This document shows positions 11,401 through 21,700 of a stretch of 64,000 nt of DNA, one piece after another (the first letter of the stretch is position 1; each line of letters begins with the position of its first letter). The notes below the pieces were generated by a model. The model saw only the letters and a program-made list of their open reading frames with translations, had not been told where the DNA came from and made no database searches. Where the stretch lies: assembly GCA_006386115.1 (NCBI GenBank), contig VFIW01000019.1:538843-602842 (forward strand), written 5' to 3'. The position numbers were made by a program, and so were the translations under genes. Source of the DNA: Globisporangium splendens. Its lineage: Eukaryota; Oomycota; Peronosporomycetes; Pythiales; Pythiaceae.

Positions 11401-12287
11401 GCCATCGATCTTGAAGCGTGTGATTATTGCCATGGCCCTTCAGGTGCTGCAGCAGGCGACCGGTATCAACCCGATCTTCTCGTACGGTGGTCTGATCTTC
11501 AAGGATGTGACGAACGCTGGTGCGGAGTCGGTGCTGATGCTGTCCGGCGTCAACTTCCTCAGTACGATCCCGGCCATGCGATGGGTCGACACGACGGGTC
11601 GTCGTCAGTTGCTCCTGCTCGGTGCTGTTGGCATGGTGCTCGGTCACTTGCTGTCTGCCATCGTGTTCACGGCCAGTTGCGATGGTACCGTCGATGATGC
11701 CGGCTGCCCCAAGGGCGCTGGCTGGATCATCGTGGTCGGCACGGCGTTCTTCGTGTTTAACTTTGCCATCTCGTGGGGTCCAGTGTGCTGGATCTACCCA
11801 GCCGAGATCTTCCCGATGAAGGTTCGCGCCAAGGCCGTGTCGCTCTCGACCATGGCCAACTGGCTCATGGGTGTGGCCATGACGTACGTCGTGAAGCTCT
11901 TCCCAGACTTGAACATCAACGGTGTGTTCTTCTTGTTCGCCGGCACTTGCTGCATCTCGGGCACCTTCGTGTACTTTTTGTGTCCTGAGACGAAGGGAAT
12001 CCTCCTCGAAGACATCGAGTACCTCTTCCACAAGAGCGGCAAGAAGCCTGGTGTGTCCCCGCAATACGTCGAAGTCGAGACTCCAGTCCAGCAGGCGTAG
12101 AGATGAACCTCTATCGCGAACGAGCGAACGAGTTCTACTTCGTTGTATATACATTAAATTCCCGCATTCGAGTAGTAACGAGAGGTTACGTGCATGTGTA
12201 TCGATCGGACTGTGATGTAGCTGGATCCATACTACTACTCATGTAATAAAAGTACCAAGCTTGACGTTGTCAGACTTGTCGTTCTTT
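8455..12287. repeat. Left arm of a 3.8-kb inverted duplication
   Basis: Positions 8455-12287 are the reverse complement of 13484-17316: for any x in this arm the partner is 25771-x. The register holds across the whole arm with no indel, including all intergenic parts I compared. I saw one substitution (11986 T; the partner at 13785 is C in the same sense), silent in the transporter. Homology continues for about 10 bp beyond the outer edge after a 1-nt offset and then stops. The spacer is 12288-13483. The arm carries one complete hexose-transporter gene plus about 2.1 kb upstream of it. Confidence 0.95.
10559..12100 (+). CDS. MFS sugar (hexose) transporter, left palindrome copy
   Basis: A sugar-porter-family major facilitator of 513 aa, expected in the plasma membrane with 12 spans. 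The ATG at 10559 (AACATGG) begins MAGGVVVNVNN, shortly before the first span; the frame is open 55 codons further up, but that part looks like leader sequence. Family signatures are all present: GYDQG at 41-45 in span 1, DKLGRR at 110-115, PESPRWL at 228-234, QQATGINPI at 298-306, the second-half repeat DTTGRR at about 344-349, PAEIFPMKVRAKA at 414-426 and PETKG at 476-480. QQxxGxN and the PESPRxL block are typical of hexose carriers; whether it works as a proton symporter is inferred from the family. No introns or lesions. The long loop at 60-90 between spans 1 and 2 has paired Cys residues. An identical protein is encoded in mirror image at 13671-15212. Confidence 0.95.
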   Translation: MAGGVVVNVNNNLDHDAPTEGTKTYAIIVCVFASLGGLFFGYDQGVTSSVLIMDSFLEDYCVGWHGFTYEDCIKSTSDLPDQWTDYTLWYNMSYNIGCIFGALLGGVVADKLGRRYTIFTAGVIFLIGTAWVSFNKAHEHGLMYMARIVQGVGVGNSSFSLPLFGAEMAPKEFRGFFAGFMQMTVVIGLFLANCVNIGVEDVDEGWRITNAVAMVPPIVVVCGIFFVPESPRWLLQHKGKEQALASLKKLRQTENVHVEFDLIAAQLAEEGDNVSYMDLLEPSILKRVIIAMALQVLQQATGINPIFSYGGLIFKDVTNAGAESVLMLSGVNFLSTIPAMRWVDTTGRRQLLLLGAVGMVLGHLLSAIVFTASCDGTVDDAGCPKGAGWIIVVGTAFFVFNFAISWGPVCWIYPAEIFPMKVRAKAVSLSTMANWLMGVAMTYVVKLFPDLNINGVFFLFAGTCCISGTFVYFLCPETKGILLEDIEYLFHKSGKKPGVSPQYVEVETPVQQA

Positions 12288-13483
12288 TGACACGCACACT
12301 AGCTTACAGGTTCGCATTGATTAGGCTCTTCTCTAAAGTCCTTAATGAATTCTCATTCGCTGTTGCTAGTTTAGTTTATATTGTGAGGCATATTTAGGTT
12401 CATCGTTGTGACTTACAATATCCATTCTCCTGCCTAATCTTCATTGCGAATTTCGTATCGGAGTGTAAATGTGTCTATAGCGCGGATTGCAATAGATCAC
12501 TTCTGAATGCTAAATAATCTTTGACCAGGATGGCATGTTCTCTTGGTCCTATGTGAGGCTGCCTTGTGTTGTCCAATGACCTTGGGTCTTCCGAACTTCT
12601 CATAAGCCAATGCATGACGTCGTTGTCAAGATCCTGGGTGAGATTGTTGAAAGCAGCTCTTTGAGTTGGGAAGTGAACCTGCGTTGAGGTTCTGGTGTCC
12701 ATGGCTAGGTTGGCGGCTGAGTCCGCCATCTTGTTGAAGGCACGGTAGTGATGGTACCATCCTCGGATGTCGATGCAATCCGCGAGTCGTCGACTTGTCT
12801 GGTATAAACGTGCCAATCGGTGCTGTCGAGGGACCGATGCATTCGCTGTTGGGAGATAATGAGTACACTGTCTCCAATCACGTACAACGGTTCGAAGTGA
12901 CTGCGTTGGGCTTCTCGGAGTCCATGTATGAGACCCCAGTACTCGGCAAAGTTGTTGGTCGTGTCCTTCCTGCTATACGCCATGCTCGCGGCCCAAATTA
13001 AACTGGCTGTGTGCGAGTCCTTATGGACACGCACGATAATTTGCTGTTGCTAGTTGCTTTGCTAGCGTTTCGTCATTTGAATGCCGGTGCCAAAGCGCCG
13101 TGTATCGATTGAGCGTCTGCGTTTATCTCGTGAGTTTGCAGTCGGCGGTTGTGGACTCCGATATCGTGTTTATCATCACGACTAATCCTTCGGCATGCAA
13201 GAGATTCCAACAGTCTTAACCTTCGTTTTGCAAGCTACTCAGGAGAATGCAACAGCTGCAACTACAAATCAATGATGCTCACTTAGCCATTCACTACACA
13301 GAATGTTCCCAAGGCATTGTAGCCACATTTCCATTACATCAAGTTTGGCCGAAATCGCCGAACGAAAAAATCATTTGCAGCAATGGCACAATAAAAACTC
13401 AACATTTATTGTGACACACAATATCACATTCGTACTATTAGAATCAGTATTTGTGTGTGAGCATAGCAAATGAATACATTTGC
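12288..13483. other. Palindrome spacer
   Basis: The 1196-bp non-repeated centre of the inverted duplication. Apart from the LINE fragment at 12372-13042 and its target-site duplications, I see no gene; 13056-13483 holds nothing recognisable. Removing the LINE and one TSD copy would leave a spacer of about 512 bp. Confidence 0.8.
12372..13042 (-). mobile_element. 5'-truncated LINE (same family as LINE A), RNase H end only
   Basis: Minus-strand LINE 3' fragment nearly identical to 30915-31573 of LINE A. It encodes part of the C-terminal RNase H domain (NNFAEYWGLIHGL, then IGDSVLIISQQ, then the AFNKMADSAANLA block), broken by a frameshift near 12830. It ends at 13040 inside the codon run RVHKDSHT. 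The insertion is flanked by a 13-bp direct repeat GCTGTTGCTAGTT at 12359-12371 and 13043-13055. The tail on the minus strand is a short A/T-rich string (AATATAAACTA). Truncation, TSD and tail are the usual signs of target-primed reverse transcription. Not functional. Confidence 0.9.
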
Positions 13484-16400
13484 AAAGAACGACAAGTCTG
13501 ACAACGTCAAGCTTGGTACTTTTATTACATGAGTAGTAGTATGGATCCAGCTACATCACAGTCCGATCGATACACATGCACGTAACCTCTCGTTACTACT
13601 CGAATGCGGGAATTTAATGTATATACAACGAAGTAGAACTCGTTCGCTCGTTCGCGATAGAGGTTCATCTCTACGCCTGCTGGACTGGAGTCTCGACTTC
13701 GACGTATTGCGGGGACACACCAGGCTTCTTGCCGCTCTTGTGGAAGAGGTACTCGATGTCTTCGAGGAGGATTCCCTTCGTCTCGGGACACAAAAAGTAC
13801 ACGAAGGTGCCCGAGATGCAGCAAGTGCCGGCGAACAAGAAGAACACACCGTTGATGTTCAAGTCTGGGAAGAGCTTCACGACGTACGTCATGGCCACAC
13901 CCATGAGCCAGTTGGCCATGGTCGAGAGCGACACGGCCTTGGCGCGAACCTTCATCGGGAAGATCTCGGCTGGGTAGATCCAGCACACTGGACCCCACGA
14001 GATGGCAAAGTTAAACACGAAGAACGCCGTGCCGACCACGATGATCCAGCCAGCGCCCTTGGGGCAGCCGGCATCATCGACGGTACCATCGCAACTGGCC
14101 GTGAACACGATGGCAGACAGCAAGTGACCGAGCACCATGCCAACAGCACCGAGCAGGAGCAACTGACGACGACCCGTCGTGTCGACCCATCGCATGGCCG
14201 GGATCGTACTGAGGAAGTTGACGCCGGACAGCATCAGCACCGACTCCGCACCAGCGTTCGTCACATCCTTGAAGATCAGACCACCGTACGAGAAGATCGG
14301 GTTGATACCGGTCGCCTGCTGCAGCACCTGAAGGGCCATGGCAATAATCACACGCTTCAAGATCGATGGCTCGAGGAGGTCCATGTAGCTGACGTTGTCA
14401 CCTTCTTCCGCGAGCTGAGCAGCGATCAAGTCGAACTCCACGTGCACGTTCTCGGTCTGACGAAGCTTCTTCAAACTGGCGAGCGCCTGCTCCTTGCCCT
14501 TGTGCTGCAACAACCAACGTGGACTCTCTGGCACGAAGAAGATACCGCAGACCACGACAATTGGAGGGACCATGGCCACGGCGTTGGTGATACGCCAGCC
14601 CTCGTCCACGTCTTCCACACCAATGTTGACGCAGTTGGCAAGGAAGAGACCAATCACGACAGTCATTTGCATGAAGCCAGCGAAGAAACCACGGAACTCC
14701 TTTGGCGCCATTTCCGCACCGAACAGAGGCAGTGAGAACGAAGAGTTGCCGACACCCACACCTTGCACGATACGCGCCATGTACATCAAACCGTGCTCAT
14801 GAGCCTTGTTGAACGACACCCAGGCCGTGCCAATGAGAAAGATCACACCCGCCGTGAAAATGGTGTAGCGGCGACCGAGCTTGTCGGCAACCACACCGCC
14901 GAGGAGAGCGCCGAAGATGCAACCGATGTTGTACGACATGTTGTACCACAGCGTGTAGTCCGTCCACTGGTCTGGTAAGTCCGACGTACTCTTGATGCAG
15001 TCTTCGTACGTGAATCCGTGCCAGCCGACGCAGTAGTCTTCCAGGAACGAGTCCATGATCAGCACACTACTGGTCACGCCTTGATCATAACCGAAGAACA
15101 GACCGCCGAGCGAGGCGAAGACGCACACGATGATGGCGTACGTCTTGGTGCCTTCCGTCGGCGCATCGTGGTCCAAGTTGTTGTTCACGTTAACGACCAC
15201 ACCTCCCGCCATGTTTCCGCTTTCGTTAATTGGTTCCGTGCGCGCACTTGGGCTTACTTGCTTACTGAGGGCGAACGCACTGGAGTGCAAATTCAGGAAT
15301 GAGTCGCCTTCTGCTTCTCCTGGTCGAGATGGCTCAAGCAAGCGCTCCGTCGCCGTACAGAACCGGGCATGCTCCAATGTCTATGAAGGTGGCAGGTCCC
15401 ACCGAGTCCACCGATCGATGTCACTGGCTAACTGAGGAGGTACCGGTCACGTGCACGTTGAACTTGCGCGGCAAACTTGAATTATTTGTTGCCTCCTTTT
15501 GCGCGATTAACAAAGGCGGCTACACAAGTCGCCATGTTGACCTGTTGAAGCATGAGGCGAGCACATTCTCTGCGCCGTTGACTCCTTTCAGAAGTGCTAC
15601 CCCCACTTGATTTATTTCTGCCCTCGCTCTTCCCAGCGGCTGGCTGTTGATGTGTGGGGCACATCCACGCTCGAGCAGTGACGCTCGCTTCAGTTTCGTT
15701 GGCACAACGCGATCTGTTGAACTTTGAGAAACAAGAGCGAAGAAAGTGCTGCATGTGCGATATAACCGATTATCCCGCTGCAATGCATGCTGCTCTTACA
15801 GCCGACAGAGTTTTGCTTTGCCGTAATCAACCTGGTTGCTCGGGATTGTGCAGATGGAGTTTTACAGGGTGAGATCGAAAAGAATTGCTTTTTCTTATAA
15901 ACTCCGTAACCCGTCTGTGAGGGCGAGCGCCTCGGGTAAATGAGGTAGTCGCGTCCACCCAAAACCATTTAGCCTACTAAACGAAATGACCCTTTGGCTC
16001 GACGTGGTGGCCCACGACAAGGTTACCGAATGCGCTGCCAATGCCCGGGGATGTATCTCATGTGTTTTGTGTCTTCTCCTAACCCTGAATCTCCACCATC
16101 TCGACTTCAATTAATCAAATGTGGGATGTTCGAACAAGTGTCCGCATGTCATTTAGATTAACAGCGAACACTTGACTGAAATAGTTCTTTAATCCACACT
16201 AATCGACAAGTACGCGCTGTGCCCAGTGATGGTGCCTCACATCTGTATGCAATCTACAGCGCAGTGAGTCTTGTACTGACATTTGTATGCGACTCATTTA
16301 CAACCGCTGTAAATTGCTTGGTGCTCTATTGTCATGGCTCACGGTTTGTTTGTTGATGGCAGGCTGGGGCGGACGTTTACGACACGCTTGACGCTTCAAC

Positions 16401-17316
16401 CTGCTGGATGAGAAAAAGGAGGATGAGCCATGAAGCTCAACTCGAACATGAGAAGCAGCGTAATCAGGGGGAGTGATTGGGTTATCCCACCTGATCTCAC
16501 CCAGTTTGCCCACATGCCAGTCACGTGGCACCAGTATGACCCAAGAGAGTACTGCAGCAGAGTTGAACAGAGGTGTTTGCAAATATACTGTTCCTTCTTC
16601 TAATGCAAAACTTGGCGTAAAATACCTCGTCTCTTTGATAAAACGCTGGGAGCGCCAACTGAATCCTCCACTTCATACAGACTTGAAGTTCTCGACGATC
16701 ATATTGTGAAAGAAGAATGCTCCGCGTAGGTTCCATTAAGGGGCGACACTACTACTCTAGTTCGCCATTCGCTGTCGTTAAATACGTGGCCAATTGATTC
16801 TATTCGCTGTTGTTAAATACGTGACTGATTGATTCCAGCTGAGGTTGAACCCGTGTGGGTTACAGAGATTTGACGTCATGGGTCTTTCGTTCGCTGGTTA
16901 TGTTTTGAGACTTTGAAAGTGACCAGACACATGAACGGGAATCGACTTGAGCAACCAACCTGCGTTATTTGTTGTGAGCCGCACGATATGCTACACAAGA
17001 AGCACCAGCACAACGTCATCAAGGATAGCACTGGAAAGTGCGACAAGTGATGCTGCACCACCGTGAAGCTTCGATGCACCGCACCAATCAATCAAGCACC
17101 TTGATTCTTTTCCTGCTCTTTCTGGCGCCATCCAATCAATCTAGTGCCATGCTTCTTGTCTTTGCTCTTTCTGGCGCTGTTCTGTTCAGGCGTATCTGAA
17201 ACGCATCAACTCCGGTTTTGCGACTTAATTCGATTCAAAGTTGCAAATCCCACATGGTCATTCCATATTGAGGTGTACATATTCATCATGTTCACACACA
17301 ATGTTTTACTGTTGTG
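13484..17316. repeat. Right arm of the 3.8-kb inverted duplication
   Basis: Reverse complement of 8455-12287, with the same length and no gap. It carries the second hexose-transporter gene and its upstream region. The outer edge at 17316 is followed, 25 bp later, by a SINE insertion that has no counterpart on the left side. Confidence 0.95.
13671..15212 (-). CDS. MFS sugar (hexose) transporter, right palindrome copy
   Basis: Mirror copy of 10559-12100 encoding the same 513-aa protein with the same signatures (GYDQG, DKLGRR, PESPRWL, QQATGINPI, PAEIFPMKVRAKA, PETKG). The single base difference seen in the coding region is silent (Pro476 CCC here, CCT in the other copy). The two genes are transcribed toward each other, tail to tail across the spacer, so read-through transcripts would be complementary. 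The ATG at 15212 corresponds to 10559. Confidence 0.95.
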   Translation of the reverse strand: MAGGVVVNVNNNLDHDAPTEGTKTYAIIVCVFASLGGLFFGYDQGVTSSVLIMDSFLEDYCVGWHGFTYEDCIKSTSDLPDQWTDYTLWYNMSYNIGCIFGALLGGVVADKLGRRYTIFTAGVIFLIGTAWVSFNKAHEHGLMYMARIVQGVGVGNSSFSLPLFGAEMAPKEFRGFFAGFMQMTVVIGLFLANCVNIGVEDVDEGWRITNAVAMVPPIVVVCGIFFVPESPRWLLQHKGKEQALASLKKLRQTENVHVEFDLIAAQLAEEGDNVSYMDLLEPSILKRVIIAMALQVLQQATGINPIFSYGGLIFKDVTNAGAESVLMLSGVNFLSTIPAMRWVDTTGRRQLLLLGAVGMVLGHLLSAIVFTASCDGTVDDAGCPKGAGWIIVVGTAFFVFNFAISWGPVCWIYPAEIFPMKVRAKAVSLSTMANWLMGVAMTYVVKLFPDLNINGVFFLFAGTCCISGTFVYFLCPETKGILLEDIEYLFHKSGKKPGVSPQYVEVETPVQQA

Positions 17317-17354
17317 AGTGTTGGATTTCGCAGCCGTCAGTATGTCGTGGTGAG

Positions 17355-17609
17355 TTTTAGCTGATGGCGCGGTTCTAGTGGGGTAAGCTTCTGACCTCTA
17401 TGCTGTTGATTGAGGATTCGAGTCCCGTTTGGAGCGGGATTTTCAACGAGCGGAAATTCGAAGTTCTACGGGTCCAATCAAGGGTCGTAGTGGGACCCCA
17501 TGGGGGGCAATAAGACCCAGCCCTGTAATTCCTACCTCTTCAATAAAAATCGGCTATTGTAGGTCACAATGATGAACCTAAATATACCTCACCTTCAAAA
17601 TCAAATCAA
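17355..17609 (+). mobile_element. tRNA-type SINE with LINE-matching 3' end
   Basis: A 255-bp insertion flanked by a perfect 13-bp direct repeat ATGTCGTGGTGAG (17342-17354 and 17610-17622). The head resembles a tRNA: GCTGATGGCGCGGTTCTAG (17360-17378) around the A box, and GGATTCGAGTCC (17414-17425), close to the B-box consensus GGTTCGANTCC, at normal spacing of about 40 bp. The last 38 bp before the tail (17555-17592) match the 3' end of the LINE family at 12383-12420 and 30915-30952 at 35 of 38 positions. The tail is a short (TCAAA)-type repeat. This layout (RNA polymerase III head, body, LINE-derived tail) is that of a SINE mobilised by a partner LINE. Confidence 0.88.
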
Positions 17610-17793
17610 ATGTCGTGGTGAGCGACCACGACTGCCATGCCATGCGCAGGAATATGTGCAAACTCTGTAACAAAATGCAAGCTTACAGCAGTCGCCACAG
17701 CAGCATATTTCGAAGACTGATGTGAACAATAACATACACGGCAATCCTTACTAACCGAAGCACAGCCAGCACGAACGCGAACTAGATGTCCTT

Positions 17794-18149
17794 TGTAAGG
17801 GTCGACGGTACCACGATGGTACAATGTACCAATATTTCGGTTTATCGGAATGTTGGTAGATGATTACGACACCTTTAGGAATGATTGTATGTTTATGCAT
17901 AGGTACAGATATGACGAGAACCCATCTGTTATCTCAGAAGCGATCCTGTCCACAAAAAAGAAGAAAAATCAGATATGAGAAAACCCAGTAAAAATCCAGT
18001 AAAAAATCAAGTAGCACACAAGAGAAAGAAAGAGAGTAGGAAGAGCCCCAAGGGGGCCAAGGACTAGCAACGAAGTAGTTGAGTTTTTCTTAAACAGTTT
18101 TCTCAATCTCACTTCTCAATTTGCCATCAACTACACAAGCCTCCTTACA
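17794..18149 (+). repeat. 5' LTR of Ty3/gypsy element 1
   Basis: 356 bp, beginning TGTAAGGGTCGACGG and ending CTCCTTACA, i.e. TG...CA termini with TGTAAG/CTTACA as inverted ends. Followed after two bases by the primer binding site. Compared with the 3' LTR there are three substitutions. Confidence 0.9.
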
Positions 18150-18151
18150 AG

Positions 18152-18170
18152 TGGTAGCACTTGTTGGTCA
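18152..18170 (+). promoter_or_regulatory. tRNA primer binding site, element 1
   Basis: TGGTAGCACTTGTTGGTCA directly after the 5' LTR, beginning with the TGG that pairs with a tRNA CCA end. The same 19 bases follow the 5' LTR of element 3 at 38285, although those LTRs are unrelated. The tRNA identity was not determined. Confidence 0.75.
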
Positions 18171-18416
18171 AGTCAAGACTCACCTCGCTTCACTCCAACT
18201 CGGTGTTATCCTTTCCGTCTCAGTGACTGCCTGTTCCGGCCGACGCTCGCCAATAACCACTGTCTGCTGACATCACAAGGGACACTCGCTCGAAAGGTTA
18301 GTTTTAATGCCATTGTGCTTGCGCTGCCCTAGAGATTAACGAGAATCACTGTTCCTTAGTCAAGCTTATTGTGTGGTTTGTGTGCTTGCTGGTGTTGGAC
18401 GTGTGCGTCCGAGTAG

Positions 18417-18791
18417 ATGGGAAAGCGGAAGACTCGAGAATCGGAACTCGTCGGATCCTCTTTTGCGCCGCTCTCCAACAACGCGGAAAACCTTGATCGT
18501 CTGCGTACTGAGTTCTCCCAAGCATTGGAGCGTCAATTCAGTCTCATCAAGTATATGCGCAACGAGATCCCCAACTGTCACAGCCACGTCGAAAGAAACG
18601 CGCTTCAAGAACTCACAGATCGTCTGCTCAGTCGTCTCAATCAAGTCGAAACTCTAATTACGACATTCGCGGACCGCAAAATCAAAGAAGTCAAGAGCGA
18701 TCAAGAGGAGCGTAATACCAAGAAGAGCCGAACCGAGCAGGAAAGAAACACAATCAGAAATCAATATCGACAAATAAGTACATCATCATGA
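18417..18791 (+). CDS. Small upstream ORF (ORF0) of Ty3/gypsy element 1
   Basis: A 124-aa highly charged ORF between the leader and gag. It starts MGKRKTRE and shows a pattern of long helices with Leu/Arg/Lys heptad-like spacing and a Lys/Arg-rich C-terminus (KKSRTEQER). A clear homologue occupies the same place in element 3 (38764-39066): both share MGKRKTRE, a IP..........A..E.T....R..Q.E.L block and a basic end. No known gag or pol domain is visible, and I do not recognise the family. The stop codon overlaps the gag ATG as ATGA (18788-18791), a configuration that permits termination-reinitiation. Conservation between two divergent elements argues that it is translated. Confidence 0.65.
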   Translation: MGKRKTRESELVGSSFAPLSNNAENLDRLRTEFSQALERQFSLIKYMRNEIPNCHSHVERNALQELTDRLLSRLNQVETLITTFADRKIKEVKSDQEERNTKKSRTEQERNTIRNQYRQISTSS

Positions 18792-21700
18792 CGTCCCGAG
18801 AGCTGCTCAAATAATTTGCAGATATCTCCGAGAGGAAGCAGCGCCTAATGGAAGTATTGGCTCACAAGGAAACAAGAGTGGAAGGCATCTCCTTGCCTCA
18901 CTTTTCAGGAGCAATTGGCGAATCTGTCGACCTCTACTTCAACCATGTGATGCGATCCCTTGCAGCCAAAAACATCAACTGGGAAGATGAATCGAATGGA
19001 CCGCGCATTGTCGCGATGATGACCGCCAACTTTCGTGGGAATGCTGCAGCATGGTACATGCTGAACCGCGACAAGGTCAGCGACGTTCAAGAACTCATGC
19101 ATCATCTCACGAAGGAGTTTGTGCCGCGGGACAAGCAGCACCGGTTGCGAGACAAGTTGTACAATCTACGCCAAAGTCGCTGTCATTCCCTAGAAGACTA
19201 CATCGGCAAGTATCGTATGCTGCTGATGCAGATCCGCGAGATCAGCGAACTGGATAAAATCACGTACTTCACGCGTGGTCTTCTGCCGCAGCTGGGTCGG
19301 GAAGTGGAGTACCGCCACTGCGATGATATTTCTGAGTGCTTTTCCGTTGCTTTGGAGTACGATCGTATCTATTTTGGTGGATCGTTCCAGCATCAAAGCG
19401 ACAATCGACAGCGCTTCAGTCCAAGACCATCACATCCACCAAGATTCCGTCCACACTCTCAGCCATTTCCAAGTCATGATCGTCCAACCCGATCGTTCCC
19501 ACGCCACGATGGACCCGAACCAATGGAGATCGACACTGCTCAAATTCGTCGAAGCCATCAAGCGCCAAATCGTCCACATAAACGTTGTTCTTACTGCAAG
19601 AAACCCGGCCACTTAATCCACGAATGCTTCAAGAAACAGAACAACGACGCTCGCCGAGAAAATCAACAACGTCCAAACCATCAACCGCCGAGAAGAACCA
19701 ATGTGAACTACTTCGAAAACGACGAGAATAAAGAGGAGCATGCCTATGAAGCCAACAATTTCTATGTTCAACCGAGAAGTCAAGAAGATCCAACGCCAGA
19801 AACAAATGAAGAAGAAGTCATTGAACAAGTAGTAAAGGAGCATGGAGAAAACGAATTGGTTCGAATGCCAGCGAAACGTAACGGCAAAGATATCGTAGTG
19901 ATGTTTGACAGCGGTGCCACCGACAACATCATCAAGCCAGGGACAATAAATACGCTCACCGAGGAAATGCGAATCAAGGTCAACAGATTTGATGGAACAA
20001 GCACGACTACTCAAACTACACGAAAAGGAGAAGTTGTTGTTGAAATTTGTGGTCGCAAGTTCAAAATCCCAGTGATGGAATGGAAAATGGGAGATGCTCA
20101 GGACCTTACCCTAGGCAAACCATTCTACCATTGGTATGATCCACAAATCAACTATCGCACGCATGAAGTATTTTTCAAACCAGAAGAAGACACCATTCCG
20201 GCTGTCCAAGTATCCAGCGCCGAGTTCAAGCAAAAGCTCAAGAAACAAGACTACGAAGAAGTGTATCGCGTCAAGATATGTCACGATGCAGCAGAGATTA
20301 CCAAGACCCCACCAGATGTGCAGAAACTGATCAAGAAGTACCAAGATGTTTTTCCGGAAGCGCTACCGGATGGGTTGTCTCCTCGACGAAGTGTCGAGTT
20401 TGAGTTGTGCATGAAACCAGACGCCACGCCAAGCAACCGTTCACCGTTTCGACTTTCCAAGACGGAGCAAGATGCATTAGACGTCTTCGTCGAAGAAAAG
20501 CTGAAGAAGGGCTGGATCGAATTATCCGACTCGCCATGGGTGTCAAATGTGTTCGGCATCCCAAAGAAAGACCCAAGTTCCGGCAAACAACCGTCAAGAT
20601 CGGAGTGGATCCGTTCAGGCAATTCAACTCTACCGATTCGTTGGGTGATTGATTACCGATACGTCAACTCGCAAACGGTTGTGCCGAAGATCCCGTTGCC
20701 ACGAATCGAAGAGCTTTTTGACAAGATGCAAGGTGCAGCAGTCTTTTCGGTATTAGATCTCGCGCAGGGTTATCACCAAACGCGTGTCTCACCAGGATCG
20801 CACAAGTATACTGCATTTCGCACACACTCGGAGACCTATCAATGGTGTGTTGCGCCAATGGGTTTAGCAGGAATGCCTGGTGTATGGTCACGTCTTATGC
20901 GCATTCTTTTCGGAAAATACCCGTTCATTGTCGTGTATCTCGACGACATTTGCGTCTTTTCAGCAACCATGGAAGAGCATGTCAAGCATTTGGGTGTCCT
21001 GTTTGAAGTATTGCGTCGTGAGAAATTATATGCGCACGAAGCGAAGTGTCACTTTGCTTCAACTTCTGTCAACTTCCTCGGACACACAATTTCCGCTCAA
21101 GGACTTACGGTTGACACGAAGAAGATTGACGCTATCGCAAAATGGCCAACTCCAACAAATCAAAAGGAGTTGATGAGTTTCCTCGGACTTGCAGGCTACT
21201 ATCGCCGTTTTATCTGCAACTTTGCAACGCTTGCATTGCCATTGAGCTCGCTGTTGAAGAAAGACACCAAGTGGGAATGGAATGAACCGCAGCGAATGAC
21301 CTTTGATGCACTGAAGGAAGCGCTTCAGCAAGCACCAGTGCTTAAACTGCTTGATTTTGGTCGCGAATTTGTAGTCACAACCGATGCTTCTGGGCATTGT
21401 ATCGGTGGTGTACTCTCGCAAAAATATGGCTCCGCGGACCATCCAATCGCATTTTACTCCAAGAAGCTGGGCACGCACGAACTCAATTGGCTAACGCACG
21501 AGAAAGAACTCTTTGCCATCAAGATGGGATTGGAGAAATGGCGTCACTACTTTACGGTAGACCCTTTATCCTTTTTACGGACAACAGCGCATGCTCGTGG
21601 CTGTTGCATCATCCCAAAGTGTCCGCCAAACTCGCGCGTTATTTGATGTTCTTTGCGCAGTTCAATTTCCAGATCCATCACGTCAGTGGCAGTTTAAACG

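Noticed and set aside
11036..12154. A 372-codon frame antisense to the hexose transporter, present in both palindrome arms
   Set aside because: Composition is His/Glu/Thr-rich with no motif; it is the mirror of transporter codons and covers the conserved gene completely, so it is a shadow frame.
8455..17316. Considered as a DNA transposon or foldback element with long inverted ends
   Set aside because: The arms carry an ordinary transporter gene and its upstream region, no transposase is present and no target-site duplication was seen at the outer edges.
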